Source: Sphingomonas_L flavalba_A (GTDB lineage Bacteria > Pseudomonadota > Alphaproteobacteria > Sphingomonadales > Sphingomonadaceae). Taken from it: 64,000 nt of DNA. Below are positions 1-8,292 of this stretch, piece after piece; position 1 is the stretch's first letter; each line of letters opens with the position of its first letter. The notes under the pieces were generated by a model. That model worked only from the letters and a program-made list of their open reading frames with translations, ran no database searches and was not told where the DNA came from. The DNA lies in contig NZ_CP180208.1 in the NCBI RefSeq assembly GCF_047553045.1, positions 2,418,001 to 2,482,000 on the forward strand. The letters are read 5' to 3'. A program made the position numbers and the translations under genes.

Positions 1-325
1 CCTTCACCCTGAGCGCCGAGACAAACAGCAGCAGCCGCCCGTCCGCCGGCAGCACCCCGGCGCGGTCGAGCGGCGCGGCCGCGCGCAGCGCCAGCGTGAT
101 GTCGCCGGTCGTCATCGCCTGCCGATAGGCGCGGCTGGCGAGGACGACATCGTCCGGCCGCTGATCGATCAGCTCGGCATAGCTGCGGTTGGCGATCTCC
201 GTCTCACCGGTCGCATCGGCCAGCCGGGCGTGGACATAGGCGCCGATAGCCGCGCGGTCGTTCCCCACCGTCGCCACCGCCGGCGCGGTGAACGCCACCG
301 CCGTCAGAAGGAGCAGCGCGCGCTT
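1..325 (-). CDS. TPR-like secreted protein, partial (C-terminal part outside window)
   Basis: An open minus-strand frame runs off the left edge. It begins with a signal-peptide-like stretch (KRALLLLTAVAFTAPAVA) followed by alpha-helical sequence with a tetratricopeptide feel (RSYAELIDQRPDDVVLASRAYRQA). It lies directly behind etfQO: the frame opens next to the etfQO stop codon, so the two genes are probably cotranscribed. No ATG is present in frame near the signal peptide, so the start is uncertain; a GTG or other non-ATG codon, or a start overlapping the end of etfQO, is possible. Sphingomonads often carry a TPR protein downstream of ETF-QO, which fits, but the specific function is unknown. 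Confidence 0.6.
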
Positions 326-1973
326 ACATGTTGGGATAATTCGGCCCTCCGCCGCCTTCGGGCACCACCCAGTTGATGTTCTGGGTGGGGTCCTTGATGT
401 CGCATGTCTTGCAGTGGACGCAGTTCTGCGCGTTGATCTGGAAGCGGGGGTTGCCTTCTTCCTGTCCCACCACCTCGTAAACGCCGGCCGGGCAGTAGCG
501 TTGCGCCGGTTCGTCATACAGCGGCAGATTGTAGCTGATCGGGATATCCGGGTCCTTCAGCGTCAGGTGACAAGGCTGGTCTTCCTCGTGATTGGTATTG
601 GACAGGAAGACCGAGGACAGCCGGTCGAAGCTGATCACGCCGTCCGGCTTGGGGTAGGCGATCGGCTGGCACTGGTCGGCGCGCCACAGCTTGGTGTGAT
701 CGGGCTTGTGCCCCAGGGTGAAGGGCAGGCCGATGCCGAGCTGGCGCATCCACATGTCGGCGCCGGCCACCAGCGTGCCGATCGTCCCGCCCAGCTTGGC
801 GACCGCCGGCTCGACGTTGCGGACCTTCTTCAGCTCGGTCGCGATCCAGCTGGCGTTCAACGCATCCGGATAGGTGGTCAGTTCATCACCGGCGCGATCG
901 GCGGCGATCGCCGCGAAGGCGGCCTCGGCGGCGAGCATGCCGCTCTTCATCGCGGTGTGGCTGCCCTTGATCCGGGGCACGTTGACGAAGCCGGCCGAAC
1001 AGCCGACGAGCGCGCCGCCGGGGAACACCAGCTTCGGCACCGACTGCCAGCCGCCTTCGTTGATCGCGCGCGCGCCGTAGGAGACGCGGCGCCCGCCCTC
1101 CAGGATCGCGCGGATCGCCGGATGCGTCTTCCACCGCTGGAATTCGTGGAACGGCGACAGATGCGGGTTCTTGTAGTTGAGCGCGACGACGAAGCCGAGC
1201 GCAACCTGACCATTTTCCTGATGGTAGAGGAAGCCACCGCCCCAGGCGTCGTCAAGCGGCCAGCCCTGGGTGTGGATGACCCGGCCCGGCTTGTGCTTCG
1301 CCGGGTCGATATCCCACAATTCCTTGAGGCCGATGCCGTAGACCTGCGGCTGCGAGTCGGCGTCCAGCGCGAAAAGCTGCTTCAGCTGCTTGGTCAGGTG
1401 ACCGCGCGCGCCTTCGGCGAAGAAGGTGTATTTGGCGTGGAGTTCCAGCCCCGGCTGGTAATCCGGCTTGTGGGTGCCGTCGCGCGCGACGCCCATGTCG
1501 CCGGTCGCGACGCCCTTCACCGATCCGTCGTCGTGAAACAGGATTTCGGCGGCGGCGAAACCGGGGAAAATCTCCACCCCCAGCCCTTCCGCCTTTTCCG
1601 CCAGCCAGCGGCACAGGTTGCCGAGCGAACCGGTGTAGGTGCCCTTGTTGTTCATGAACGGCGGCATGACGATATGCGGGAATTCGTATTTCCGCCCCGC
1701 CGTCAGCACCCAATGGTGATTCTCGGTCACCGGCGTGCGGGCCAGCGGGCAATCGTCGCGCCAGTCGGGCAGCAGTTCGTCCAGCGCGCGCGGGTCGACG
1801 ACCGCGCCGGACAGGATATGGGCGCCGATTTCCGACCCCTTTTCCAGGACGCAGACCGACAGCTCCGCGCTGTTTTCGGCCGCAAGCTGTTTCAGCCGGA
1901 TCGCCGCCGCCAGACCCGCCGGTCCGCCGCCGACGATCACCACGTCATAGGGCATCGACTCCCGTTCGCTCAT
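324..1973 (-). CDS. Electron transfer flavoprotein-ubiquinone oxidoreductase (ETF-QO)
   Basis: This enzyme passes electrons from reduced ETF, generated by acyl-CoA and other flavin dehydrogenases, to ubiquinone in the inner membrane. The 549-residue length is normal for the family. An FAD-binding Rossmann motif VVIVGGGPAG lies near residue 12. The C-terminal ferredoxin-like domain holds Cys494, Cys518, Cys521 and Cys524 (NCVHCKTC), the ligands of the 4Fe-4S cluster. The chosen ATG has a GAGGGG Shine-Dalgarno about 9 nt upstream; an alternative ATG lies six codons later behind GGGAG. The gene is divergent from the UDG-like gene across a 96-bp spacer and probably cotranscribed with the TPR gene that follows. 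Confidence 0.96.
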   Translation of the reverse strand: MSERESMPYDVVIVGGGPAGLAAAIRLKQLAAENSAELSVCVLEKGSEIGAHILSGAVVDPRALDELLPDWRDDCPLARTPVTENHHWVLTAGRKYEFPHIVMPPFMNNKGTYTGSLGNLCRWLAEKAEGLGVEIFPGFAAAEILFHDDGSVKGVATGDMGVARDGTHKPDYQPGLELHAKYTFFAEGARGHLTKQLKQLFALDADSQPQVYGIGLKELWDIDPAKHKPGRVIHTQGWPLDDAWGGGFLYHQENGQVALGFVVALNYKNPHLSPFHEFQRWKTHPAIRAILEGGRRVSYGARAINEGGWQSVPKLVFPGGALVGCSAGFVNVPRIKGSHTAMKSGMLAAEAAFAAIAADRAGDELTTYPDALNASWIATELKKVRNVEPAVAKLGGTIGTLVAGADMWMRQLGIGLPFTLGHKPDHTKLWRADQCQPIAYPKPDGVISFDRLSSVFLSNTNHEEDQPCHLTLKDPDIPISYNLPLYDEPAQRYCPAGVYEVVGQEEGNPRFQINAQNCVHCKTCDIKDPTQNINWVVPEGGGGPNYPNM

Positions 1974-2042
1974 CGTTTCTACCCCTCATCCCGCGTTCGT
2001 CGCAGCGGACAACCGTCCCGTCCCCGCTCCCGTGCCAAGAGA

Positions 2043-2058
2043 TTGACCCTGGCGTCAA
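2043..2058. promoter_or_regulatory. Inverted repeat in the etfQO/UDG-like divergent spacer
   Basis: TTGAC-CCTGGC-GTCAA has 5-bp arms and a 6-bp centre. It lies 70 bp upstream of the etfQO start and 12 bp upstream of the divergent UDG-like start. Its place and size suit a dimeric repressor operator, for example a TetR-type regulator of fatty-acid or branched-chain degradation. No regulator is encoded next to it, and the arms are short enough to arise by chance. Confidence 0.3.
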
Positions 2059-2069
2059 CCTTCCCCCCT

Positions 2070-2798
2070 ATGCGCGGCATGCTGATGCCCGCATTCACAG
2101 CCGAGGAAAGGTCGAGCCTGCTGGCGTGGTGGCGCGATGCGGGGGTCGACACGCTGGTCGGCGAAACGCCCTTTCCCTGGCTGGCATCGCCGACGCAGCC
2201 GACGGAAAACAAGGCGGATGTCGTAACGGCACGGGCGCCCGCGCCATTGCCCGACAGCATCGCCGCGCTCGACGCCTGGCTTGCCGGCGGCGACGACGTG
2301 CCGGGCGCCGCCTGGGGCGGCACGCGGATCGCCGCCACCGGCAACCCCGCAGCCACGCTGATGATCGTCACCGGCCAGCCGGAACCGGGCGATGCCGGCG
2401 AGGGGCGGCTGTTCGGCGGCGTGGTCGGGCAGTTGTTCGACCGGATGCTGGCCGCGATCGGCCAGAGCCGCGATTCGGTCTATCTGGCGGCCATCGCGCC
2501 GACGCGGGTGCCGGCGGGCACGGTCGCGCCGGAAGTGGCCGAACGGCTGATCGCGATCATGCGCCATCGCATCGCGCTCGCCGGGCCGGCACGGGTATTG
2601 GTGCTGGGCAATGCGGCCAGCCGTGCGTTGCTTGGGATGGAGTTGCGCGCCGCGCGCGGTTCGATACGCGCGCTTAAGCATGGCGCGGGCACGGTCGAGG
2701 CGGTTGCCAGCTTCTCGCCGCCTATGCTGTTGGAGCATCCGGCGGCAAAGGCCGAGGCATGGAAGGACCTGCTGTTGCTGACGGGGAAAGGGGCGTGA
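2070..2798 (+). CDS. Uracil-DNA-glycosylase-superfamily protein, probably catalytically degenerate
   Basis: The 242-residue protein follows the layout of family 4/5 uracil-DNA glycosylases. A glycine-rich segment (VTGQPEPGDAGEGRLFGG) precedes GQLFDRMLAAIG and VYLAAIAPTRVP, and a final segment (FSPPMLLEHPAAKAEAWKDL) matches the usual YHPAYLL...P..K...W.DL block. It departs from active enzymes in three ways: there is no cysteine, so the family-4 4Fe-4S cluster cannot form; the motif-A glutamate is replaced; and the histidine of the HPA-type motif is serine. The start chosen is the first of three close in-frame ATGs (2070, 2079, 2085). Its stop overlaps the lytic transglycosylase start (TGATG), implying coupling. 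It may bind DNA without glycosylase activity. Confidence 0.75.
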   Translation: MRGMLMPAFTAEERSSLLAWWRDAGVDTLVGETPFPWLASPTQPTENKADVVTARAPAPLPDSIAALDAWLAGGDDVPGAAWGGTRIAATGNPAATLMIVTGQPEPGDAGEGRLFGGVVGQLFDRMLAAIGQSRDSVYLAAIAPTRVPAGTVAPEVAERLIAIMRHRIALAGPARVLVLGNAASRALLGMELRAARGSIRALKHGAGTVEAVASFSPPMLLEHPAAKAEAWKDLLLLTGKGA

Positions 2799-4555
2799 TG
2801 CGGTTTTTTGCGGTCATGGCGCTGCTCGGTTGCGCCGGCGCGGCGCCAGCGCTTGCCGCCCCGGCGCCGACCCCGCCCATCCCCGCCCACAAACAGGCGC
2901 CGGCGGTGCTGAACGCGGCGGAAAAAACCGCCTATCGCGCGATCTTCGCCGCGCTCGATGCCCGCCGCTGGGCCGACGCGCAGGCGCAACTGACGGCGAT
3001 GCCGGACGGGCTGCTGCACCAGACCGCGCTCGCCGAACTCTACACCCGCGCCGGAACGCCGCGCGTCGCGCTGGAACCGCTGCGCGCCTGGCTCGCCCGG
3101 TCGCCGGACCTGCCGAAAGCCGGGCAGATCGCCGCCCTCGCCGCCAAGCGCGGAGCGACCGACCTGCCGGCGATCCCGACCGAACAGCGCCTGCAATGGC
3201 TGGGCAGCGCCCCGCTGCGCGGCCGGGCGGCGACGATCAAGGTCGACCCGGTCGGCGTCGCCCTGTCGGCGCAGGTGCTGCCGCTGATCAAGGCCGACGA
3301 CCCGGCCGCCGCCGAGGCGCTGGTCGAAGCCGCCGCCGGGCTGACCAGCGAAGCGCAGACCGAATGGCGTCAGCGGGTCGCCTGGTCCTATTACCTGACC
3401 GGCAACGACGCCGACGCCCGCCGCGTCGCCGCGAGGGCGCAGACCGGGGTCGGCGAATGGGCGGTCCACGCCGACTGGATCGCCGGGCTGGCCGCATGGC
3501 GCCAGCAGGACTACGCCGCCGCCGCCCGCGCCTTCGATTCGGTCGCGCGGCGCGGCGAGGATGAAGAGATGAAGGCCGCCGGCCAGTACTGGGCGGCCCG
3601 CGCCGACATGGCGGAAGGGCGACCAGAACTGGTGCAAGGCCGGCTGCGCGCCGCCGCCCGCAGCCCGGAGACCTTCTACGGCCTGCTCGCCCAGCAGGCG
3701 CTGGGCATTACCGCCAAGCCGGGCCAGCAGCCGGAATTGCTCGCCGCCGACTGGGACCGGCTGTCGGCCCATACCAACATCCGCATCGCCGCGGCACTGG
3801 TCGAAATCGGCCAGACGGATCTCGCCGCGGACGCGCTGCGCCATCAGGCAAAGATTGGCGACGGGCGCGAGCATGAGATGCTGACCCGGCTCGCCGGGCG
3901 GATGAACATGCCGGCGCTGCAGATCTGGCTGGCGCATAACGGCCCGGCCGGCACCCGGCTGGCGGCCAGCGCGCGCTACCCGGCGCCGGACTGGACACCG
4001 GCCGGTGGCTGGCGCGTCGACCGGGCGCTGATCTTTGCCCATACTCTGCAGGAATCGCGCTTTCGCACCGATGCGGTCAGCCCGGCCGGCGCCTATGGCC
4101 TGATGCAGCTGATGCCGACGACCGCGCAACTGATCGCCCGGCGCAAGGGCGAGACCGTCGACCGCGCCGCCCTCACCAACCCGGCGACCAACATCGAATT
4201 CGGCCAGGCCTATCTGGAGCAACTGCGCGACGGCAGCGCGACCGGCGGGCTGCTGCCCAAGGTGATCGCCGCCTATAACTGCGGGCCGCTGCCGGTCGGC
4301 GAATGGAACGGGCGCGGCTTCGACAAGGGCGACCCGCTACTCTACATCGAAAGCATCCCCTATTGGGAAACGCGCGGCTATGTCGCGGTCGTCATGCGCA
4401 ATTACTGGATGTACCAGCAGAACGCGGGCGACCCGTCGCCCAGCCGCAAGGCGCTGGCCGAGGGGCTATGGCCGCGCTTCCCCGGCCTGCCCGGCGCATC
4501 GGCGGTGCGGATCACCGCCGGACCGACCGAAACCGCGCTGCTCAGCGCGCAGTAG
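2798..4555 (+). CDS. Soluble lytic murein transglycosylase
   Basis: This is a periplasmic peptidoglycan lyase of the SLT type. A signal peptide (MRFFAVMALLGCAGAAPALA) is followed by a long alpha-helical superhelix region of about 370 residues and then the GH23 catalytic domain. The catalytic glutamate is Glu419 in HTLQESRFR, followed by GAYGLMQLMPTTAQ and AAYNCGP, the usual lysozyme-like motifs. Length is 585 residues. The ATG overlaps the stop of the upstream UDG-like gene, which fixes the start. The 3' end overlaps the convergent ybjN-like gene by 14 bp. Confidence 0.93.
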   Translation: MRFFAVMALLGCAGAAPALAAPAPTPPIPAHKQAPAVLNAAEKTAYRAIFAALDARRWADAQAQLTAMPDGLLHQTALAELYTRAGTPRVALEPLRAWLARSPDLPKAGQIAALAAKRGATDLPAIPTEQRLQWLGSAPLRGRAATIKVDPVGVALSAQVLPLIKADDPAAAEALVEAAAGLTSEAQTEWRQRVAWSYYLTGNDADARRVAARAQTGVGEWAVHADWIAGLAAWRQQDYAAAARAFDSVARRGEDEEMKAAGQYWAARADMAEGRPELVQGRLRAAARSPETFYGLLAQQALGITAKPGQQPELLAADWDRLSAHTNIRIAAALVEIGQTDLAADALRHQAKIGDGREHEMLTRLAGRMNMPALQIWLAHNGPAGTRLAASARYPAPDWTPAGGWRVDRALIFAHTLQESRFRTDAVSPAGAYGLMQLMPTTAQLIARRKGETVDRAALTNPATNIEFGQAYLEQLRDGSATGGLLPKVIAAYNCGPLPVGEWNGRGFDKGDPLLYIESIPYWETRGYVAVVMRNYWMYQQNAGDPSPSRKALAEGLWPRFPGLPGASAVRITAGPTETALLSAQ

Positions 4556-5066
4556 CCGGCGGCGAAACCGGCGGCGCGTCGTCGCGCTTGTCGATGAAGG
4601 TGGCGAGGTCGGCGCTCATTACCGCCCACCAGTCCAGCGCGTCGGCGAAATTGGCCGGGGTCATCCGGCCGATGGTGGTGACGTCCATCGTCGCGCCAAG
4701 GTCGCCTTCCTTGTCGATATAGGTCTTGAGAAAGCGCTTTCCGGCGTTCCATTCGTTGACCATGTCGAGGGTGAAGCCCGCTTCCTTGCGATACCAGCTA
4801 TAGAATTGCAGCGAGGAACAGCCGCTGTCCGGGCGGCAGCCGTAGAATTCGATGATGAACGGCGCGCCGTTGGCGGCGCTGACGATATAAGGCGCGCCCT
4901 TTTCGTTATGCTTCAGTTCCGCCTTGTAGCCGGCATCGCGCACCGCGCCCGCCACCACCTCGGCCCGCGACACGTCGATCGGCCGGTCCCGGTCCGCGCG
5001 CGGCTGCGCCGCCGCGCCATCCGATAGCGCCGCCATGGCCATGATTGCGATCAACGCTGCCCGCAT
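4542..5066 (-). CDS. YbjN-domain protein, exported
   Basis: This 174-residue protein has a signal peptide ending near AALSDGAAA. The mature part resembles YbjN (sensory transduction regulator-like) proteins of alphaproteobacteria: FIIEFYGC...GCSSLQFYSWY, then VNEWNAGKRFLKTYIDKEGD and a C-terminal helical segment ending in ATFIDKRDD. YbjN proteins are small mixed alpha/beta proteins with no known enzymatic activity. A strong Shine-Dalgarno (GGGGAGGG) precedes the ATG. It is convergent with the lytic transglycosylase and overlaps its end. Confidence 0.75.
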   Translation of the reverse strand: MRAALIAIMAMAALSDGAAAQPRADRDRPIDVSRAEVVAGAVRDAGYKAELKHNEKGAPYIVSAANGAPFIIEFYGCRPDSGCSSLQFYSWYRKEAGFTLDMVNEWNAGKRFLKTYIDKEGDLGATMDVTTIGRMTPANFADALDWWAVMSADLATFIDKRDDAPPVSPPATAR

Positions 5067-5125
5067 AACCCTCCCCGTCTACATCCGGGGCCAGCATAAC
5101 CCCATGCTCCGCAGGGACAACGCCC

Positions 5126-5467
5126 CTAAGCCGCCGAAGGCTGCATAACCGCCAGTTCGTGCCCGTCCGGATCGCGAAAATGAAACCGCCTGCCGCCGGG
5201 GAAGGCAAAGATGGCGCGGGTGATGGCACCGCCCGCCGCCGTCACCGCCGCCAGAGTCGCATCAAGATCGTCGACCTCGACGACCGGCAGCGCCGCCGCC
5301 GTCTGTTCCGCCACGTCACCCTGAAAACCGACATCGGTATCGCCGCTGGTCGTCGCCGCATAGCCTGGCCCGAAATCGGCGAACGTCCACCCGAACGCCG
5401 CCGCATAGAACGCCTTTGCCGCCGCCACGTCCGCGCTCGGCAGTTCCAGATAGTTGAGGCGTGCCAT
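5126..5467 (-). CDS. VOC-family (glyoxalase/bleomycin-resistance fold) protein
   Basis: The 113-residue protein carries the vicinal-oxygen-chelate fold: an N-terminal beta-alpha unit (LNYLELPSADVAAAKAFYAAAFGW) and a C-terminal HFRDPDGHELAVMQ strand pair. The glutamate and the DPDGHEL histidine region suggest a metal-site remnant, but the substrate cannot be predicted. The start at MARL is preferred because GGAG lies eight bases before it; an in-frame ATG four codons upstream is possible. It is divergent from the radical SAM gene, with a 52-bp spacer. Confidence 0.82.
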   Translation of the reverse strand: MARLNYLELPSADVAAAKAFYAAAFGWTFADFGPGYAATTSGDTDVGFQGDVAEQTAAALPVVEVDDLDATLAAVTAAGGAITRAIFAFPGGRRFHFRDPDGHELAVMQPSAA

Positions 5468-5519
5468 CCTGATCTCCATTGTTCTTGATATGTTCTATAA
5501 GTACTGCCATCCTCCGTCA

Positions 5520-6593
5520 ATGGATTCGCGCAAACGCCCGGTTCGCGGCGCGACGCTCAACCGCGAGAGCAGCCGCTTCAACCTGCCGGAACGGGCGGCG
5601 GATGGCGACTGGCTGGATGCGCAGGAGTCGATCGACGGCGCCGTCGCACCGGTCCGCACCACCGTCACCGTCGAGGCGCCCAGGACGATCATCAACCGCA
5701 ACCAGTCGCCCGACATCCCGTTCGACCGCTCGATCAACCCTTATCGCGGCTGCGAGCACGGCTGCATCTACTGCTTCGCGCGACCGAGCCATGCCTGGCA
5801 CGACCTGTCGCCCGGCATCGATTTCGAGACGCGGCTGTTCGCCAAGCCGGATGCGGCGCGGCTGCTGCGCGCGGAGCTGGCGAAGCCGGGCTACACGCCG
5901 GCGCCGATCGCGATGGGGACCAACACCGACCCCTATCAGCCGATCGAGGCGACGTGGAAGATCACCCGCGCCATCGTCGCCCTGCTCGCCGAAACGCGCC
6001 ACCCGCTCAGCATCACCACCAAGTCGGACCGGGTGGTGCGTGACATCGACCTGCTGGCGCGGATGGCGGAGTACCAACTGGTCGGCGTCGCCCTGTCGAT
6101 CACCTCGCTCGACCCGCGCATCGCGATGACGCTGGAGCCGCGCGCGCCGCACCCGGAAAAGCGGCTGGCGGCGGTCAAGGCGCTCGCCGCCGCCGGGGTG
6201 CCCGCCTATGTCTCGATCGCCCCCGTCATCCCCGGTATCACCGACCATGAGCTTGAACATCTGGTGGCGCGGGCGGCGGAGGCGGGCGCGCGCGGCGTGT
6301 CGTTCATTCCGGTGCGGCTGCCGTTCGAAGTGGCGCCGCTGTTTCGCGCCTGGCTCGACACGCATTTCCCAGATCGCGCGGCGAAGGTGATGGCGACGAT
6401 CCAGGCGATGCGCGGCGGCCGCGACAATGATCCGCGCTTCTTCGACCGGATGCGCGGCCACGGCCCCTATGCCGATCTGCTGCGCACCCGCTTCCACATC
6501 GCCGCGCGCCGGCACGGGCTTAACCGCGAACGCGGCGTGCTGCGCAGCGACCTGTTCCAGCCGCCGGCAGGGGCGCAGCTGCGGCTGCTGTAA
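5520..6593 (+). CDS. PA0069-family radical SAM protein (SplB-like)
   Basis: The cluster motif CxxxCxxC is present as Cys78, Cys82 and Cys85 (CEHGCIYCF), which binds the 4Fe-4S cluster that cleaves S-adenosylmethionine. The following text (SPGIDFETRLF, PIAMGTNTDPYQPIE, ITTKSDRVVRDIDLL) matches the PA0069/Rv2578c group, distant relatives of spore photoproduct lyase whose role is unsettled, with DNA repair suggested. The 357-residue length fits the family. The ATG at 5520 is used because the conserved family sequence starts there; a TATAAG-like element lies about 25 bp upstream. The gene stands alone between a VOC protein and a convergent acyl-CoA ligase. Confidence 0.88.
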   Translation: MDSRKRPVRGATLNRESSRFNLPERAADGDWLDAQESIDGAVAPVRTTVTVEAPRTIINRNQSPDIPFDRSINPYRGCEHGCIYCFARPSHAWHDLSPGIDFETRLFAKPDAARLLRAELAKPGYTPAPIAMGTNTDPYQPIEATWKITRAIVALLAETRHPLSITTKSDRVVRDIDLLARMAEYQLVGVALSITSLDPRIAMTLEPRAPHPEKRLAAVKALAAAGVPAYVSIAPVIPGITDHELEHLVARAAEAGARGVSFIPVRLPFEVAPLFRAWLDTHFPDRAAKVMATIQAMRGGRDNDPRFFDRMRGHGPYADLLRTRFHIAARRHGLNRERGVLRSDLFQPPAGAQLRLL

Positions 6594-6635
6594 GGTGCCG
6601 CCGGAGCCGCGATGCCGGCTTCGTCCGTCGGGAGA

Positions 6636-8234
6636 TCAGGCGACCTTCAGCCGGTAATCCTTGTACTCGGCGCGCAATGCGGTTTTCAACAGCTTGCCGG
6701 TCGCGGTGTGCGGCAGTTCGTCGACAAAAGCGATTTCGTCGGGAAGCCACCATTTCGCGACCCGGCCGGCAAGAAAGGCGATAATCTCCGCCTCGGTCAC
6801 CGTCGCGCCCGGCTTGCGGACAACCAGCAGCAGCGGTCGTTCGTCCCATTTCGGATGATAGACGCCGATCGCCGCCGCCTCCGCCACCCCGGGGCAGTCG
6901 ACGGCCGCATTCTCCAGATCGACCGAACTGATCCATTCGCCGCCGGATTTGATGACATCCTTCGACCGGTCGGTGATCTGCATCGTCCCGTTCGGGTGAA
7001 GCACGGCGACGTCGCCGGTGTCGAACCAGCCGTCCGCGTCGATCGCCGGGCCGGTTTCGTCGCGGAAATAGCGGTCCAGCACCCACGGCCCGCGCACCTG
7101 CAACCGGCCGGAACTGGCGCCGTCACGCGGCTGGACGACACCGTCATCGTCGACGACGCGCAGTTCGACGCCGAACGGCACCCGCCCCTGGCGCACCACC
7201 TGATCGACTTGCGCCTCGAAATCCAGATCGTCCCAGTCATGGCTTGGCGCGCCGCAGGTACCGATCGGCGAGGTTTCGGTCATCCCCCACGCATGGCCGA
7301 CGCGGATGCCCATTGTCATCAGCCGCTCGATCATCATCCGTGGCGCTGCCGAACCGCCGATCGTCACCAGTTGCAGGTGCTGCGGCGCCTCGCCGGTTTC
7401 GTCGATATGCTTGAACATCGCCAGCCACACCGTCGGCACCCCGGCGGAATGGGTGACCTTTTCCCGGTTCATCAGCAGGCACAGGACCTTGGGATCGTTG
7501 ACCGCCGAACAGACCATCTTCACCCCCGCCATCGGCGCCGCGAACGGCAGGCCCCAGGCGGCGGCGTGGAACATCGGCACGATCGGCAGCGTCACCGCGC
7601 GCGGCGACAGGTCGAACACCGCCGGCGACACCTCCGTCATCGCGTGGAGCAACGTCGAACGGTGGGTGTAGAGCACGCCCTTCGGGTTGCCGGTGGTGCC
7701 CGATGTGTAGCAGAGCATGCAGGGGGCGCGTTCCGGCCCCTCGACCCAGCGGTAATCGCCGTCTTCGGCCGCGATCAGGCTTTCGAAGCCGTCGGCGCCG
7801 GCCGGCGGGTCAAAGCAGATGAAGTGCTCGATCGTGGTGAATTGCGGTTTCAGCCGGTCGACCAGCGGCTGGAATGCGCGGTCATAGAACAGCACCCGGT
7901 CGCCGGCGTGATTAGCGATGTAGACGATCTGCTCGTCGAACAGCCGCGGGTTGATCGTGTGGATCACCCCGCCCATGCCGATCGCCCCGTACCAGGCGAC
8001 GATGTGACGGCCGTGGTTCATCGCCAACGTCGCAATCCGATCGCCCGGCGTCATACCCAGCCGTTCCAGCGCCTGCGCCAGCCGCCGCGCGTCGCGGTGG
8101 ACGCCGGCCCAGTCGCTGCGGCTTTCCTGCCCGTCCGCCCAGTAAGTGACGACTTCCCGCTCGCCATGCTCGCGCGCCGCATGGTCGATGATCCGCGGCA
8201 CACGCAGTTCGAATTCCTGCATCCCGCCCAGCAT
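6636..8234 (-). CDS. Long-chain/medium-chain acyl-CoA ligase (AMP-binding, ANL superfamily)
   Basis: This enzyme activates a carboxylic acid with ATP and CoA. The P-loop-like A3 motif YTSGTTGNPKG lies near residue 175, followed by WGMTETSPIG (A5), DGWFDTGDVA (A7), DRSKDVIKSGGEWIS (A8) and the C-terminal catalytic lysine in PHTATGKLLK (A10). The 532-residue length and motif wording match the fatty-acyl-CoA synthetase group found beside beta-oxidation genes. The start at the second ATG (MLGGMQ) is preferred because GGAGGAGAGT sits just before it; an ATG four codons earlier overlaps this ribosome-binding site. The exact chain length is not determinable. Confidence 0.92.
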   Translation of the reverse strand: MLGGMQEFELRVPRIIDHAAREHGEREVVTYWADGQESRSDWAGVHRDARRLAQALERLGMTPGDRIATLAMNHGRHIVAWYGAIGMGGVIHTINPRLFDEQIVYIANHAGDRVLFYDRAFQPLVDRLKPQFTTIEHFICFDPPAGADGFESLIAAEDGDYRWVEGPERAPCMLCYTSGTTGNPKGVLYTHRSTLLHAMTEVSPAVFDLSPRAVTLPIVPMFHAAAWGLPFAAPMAGVKMVCSAVNDPKVLCLLMNREKVTHSAGVPTVWLAMFKHIDETGEAPQHLQLVTIGGSAAPRMMIERLMTMGIRVGHAWGMTETSPIGTCGAPSHDWDDLDFEAQVDQVVRQGRVPFGVELRVVDDDGVVQPRDGASSGRLQVRGPWVLDRYFRDETGPAIDADGWFDTGDVAVLHPNGTMQITDRSKDVIKSGGEWISSVDLENAAVDCPGVAEAAAIGVYHPKWDERPLLLVVRKPGATVTEAEIIAFLAGRVAKWWLPDEIAFVDELPHTATGKLLKTALRAEYKDYRLKVA

Positions 8235-8250
8235 ACTCTCCTCCATCTTA

Positions 8251-8272
8251 TTCAGGCATGGTCAGGCCTGAA
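8251..8272. promoter_or_regulatory. Inverted repeat upstream of the acyl-CoA ligase gene
   Basis: TTCAGGC-ATGGTCAG-GCCTGAA, with 7-bp perfect arms, occupies about half of the 58-bp gap between the dnaE stop and the acyl-CoA ligase start. It could be an operator for the ligase or a weak dnaE hairpin terminator (no clear U tract follows). Confidence 0.35.
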
Positions 8273-8292
8273 CGCGAGGGAATCAAGCGCAA

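Noticed and set aside
288..2069. Long open frame fused upstream of the UDG-like protein
   Set aside because: It is antisense to etfQO and only becomes family-like at 2070, so it is not a fusion protein.
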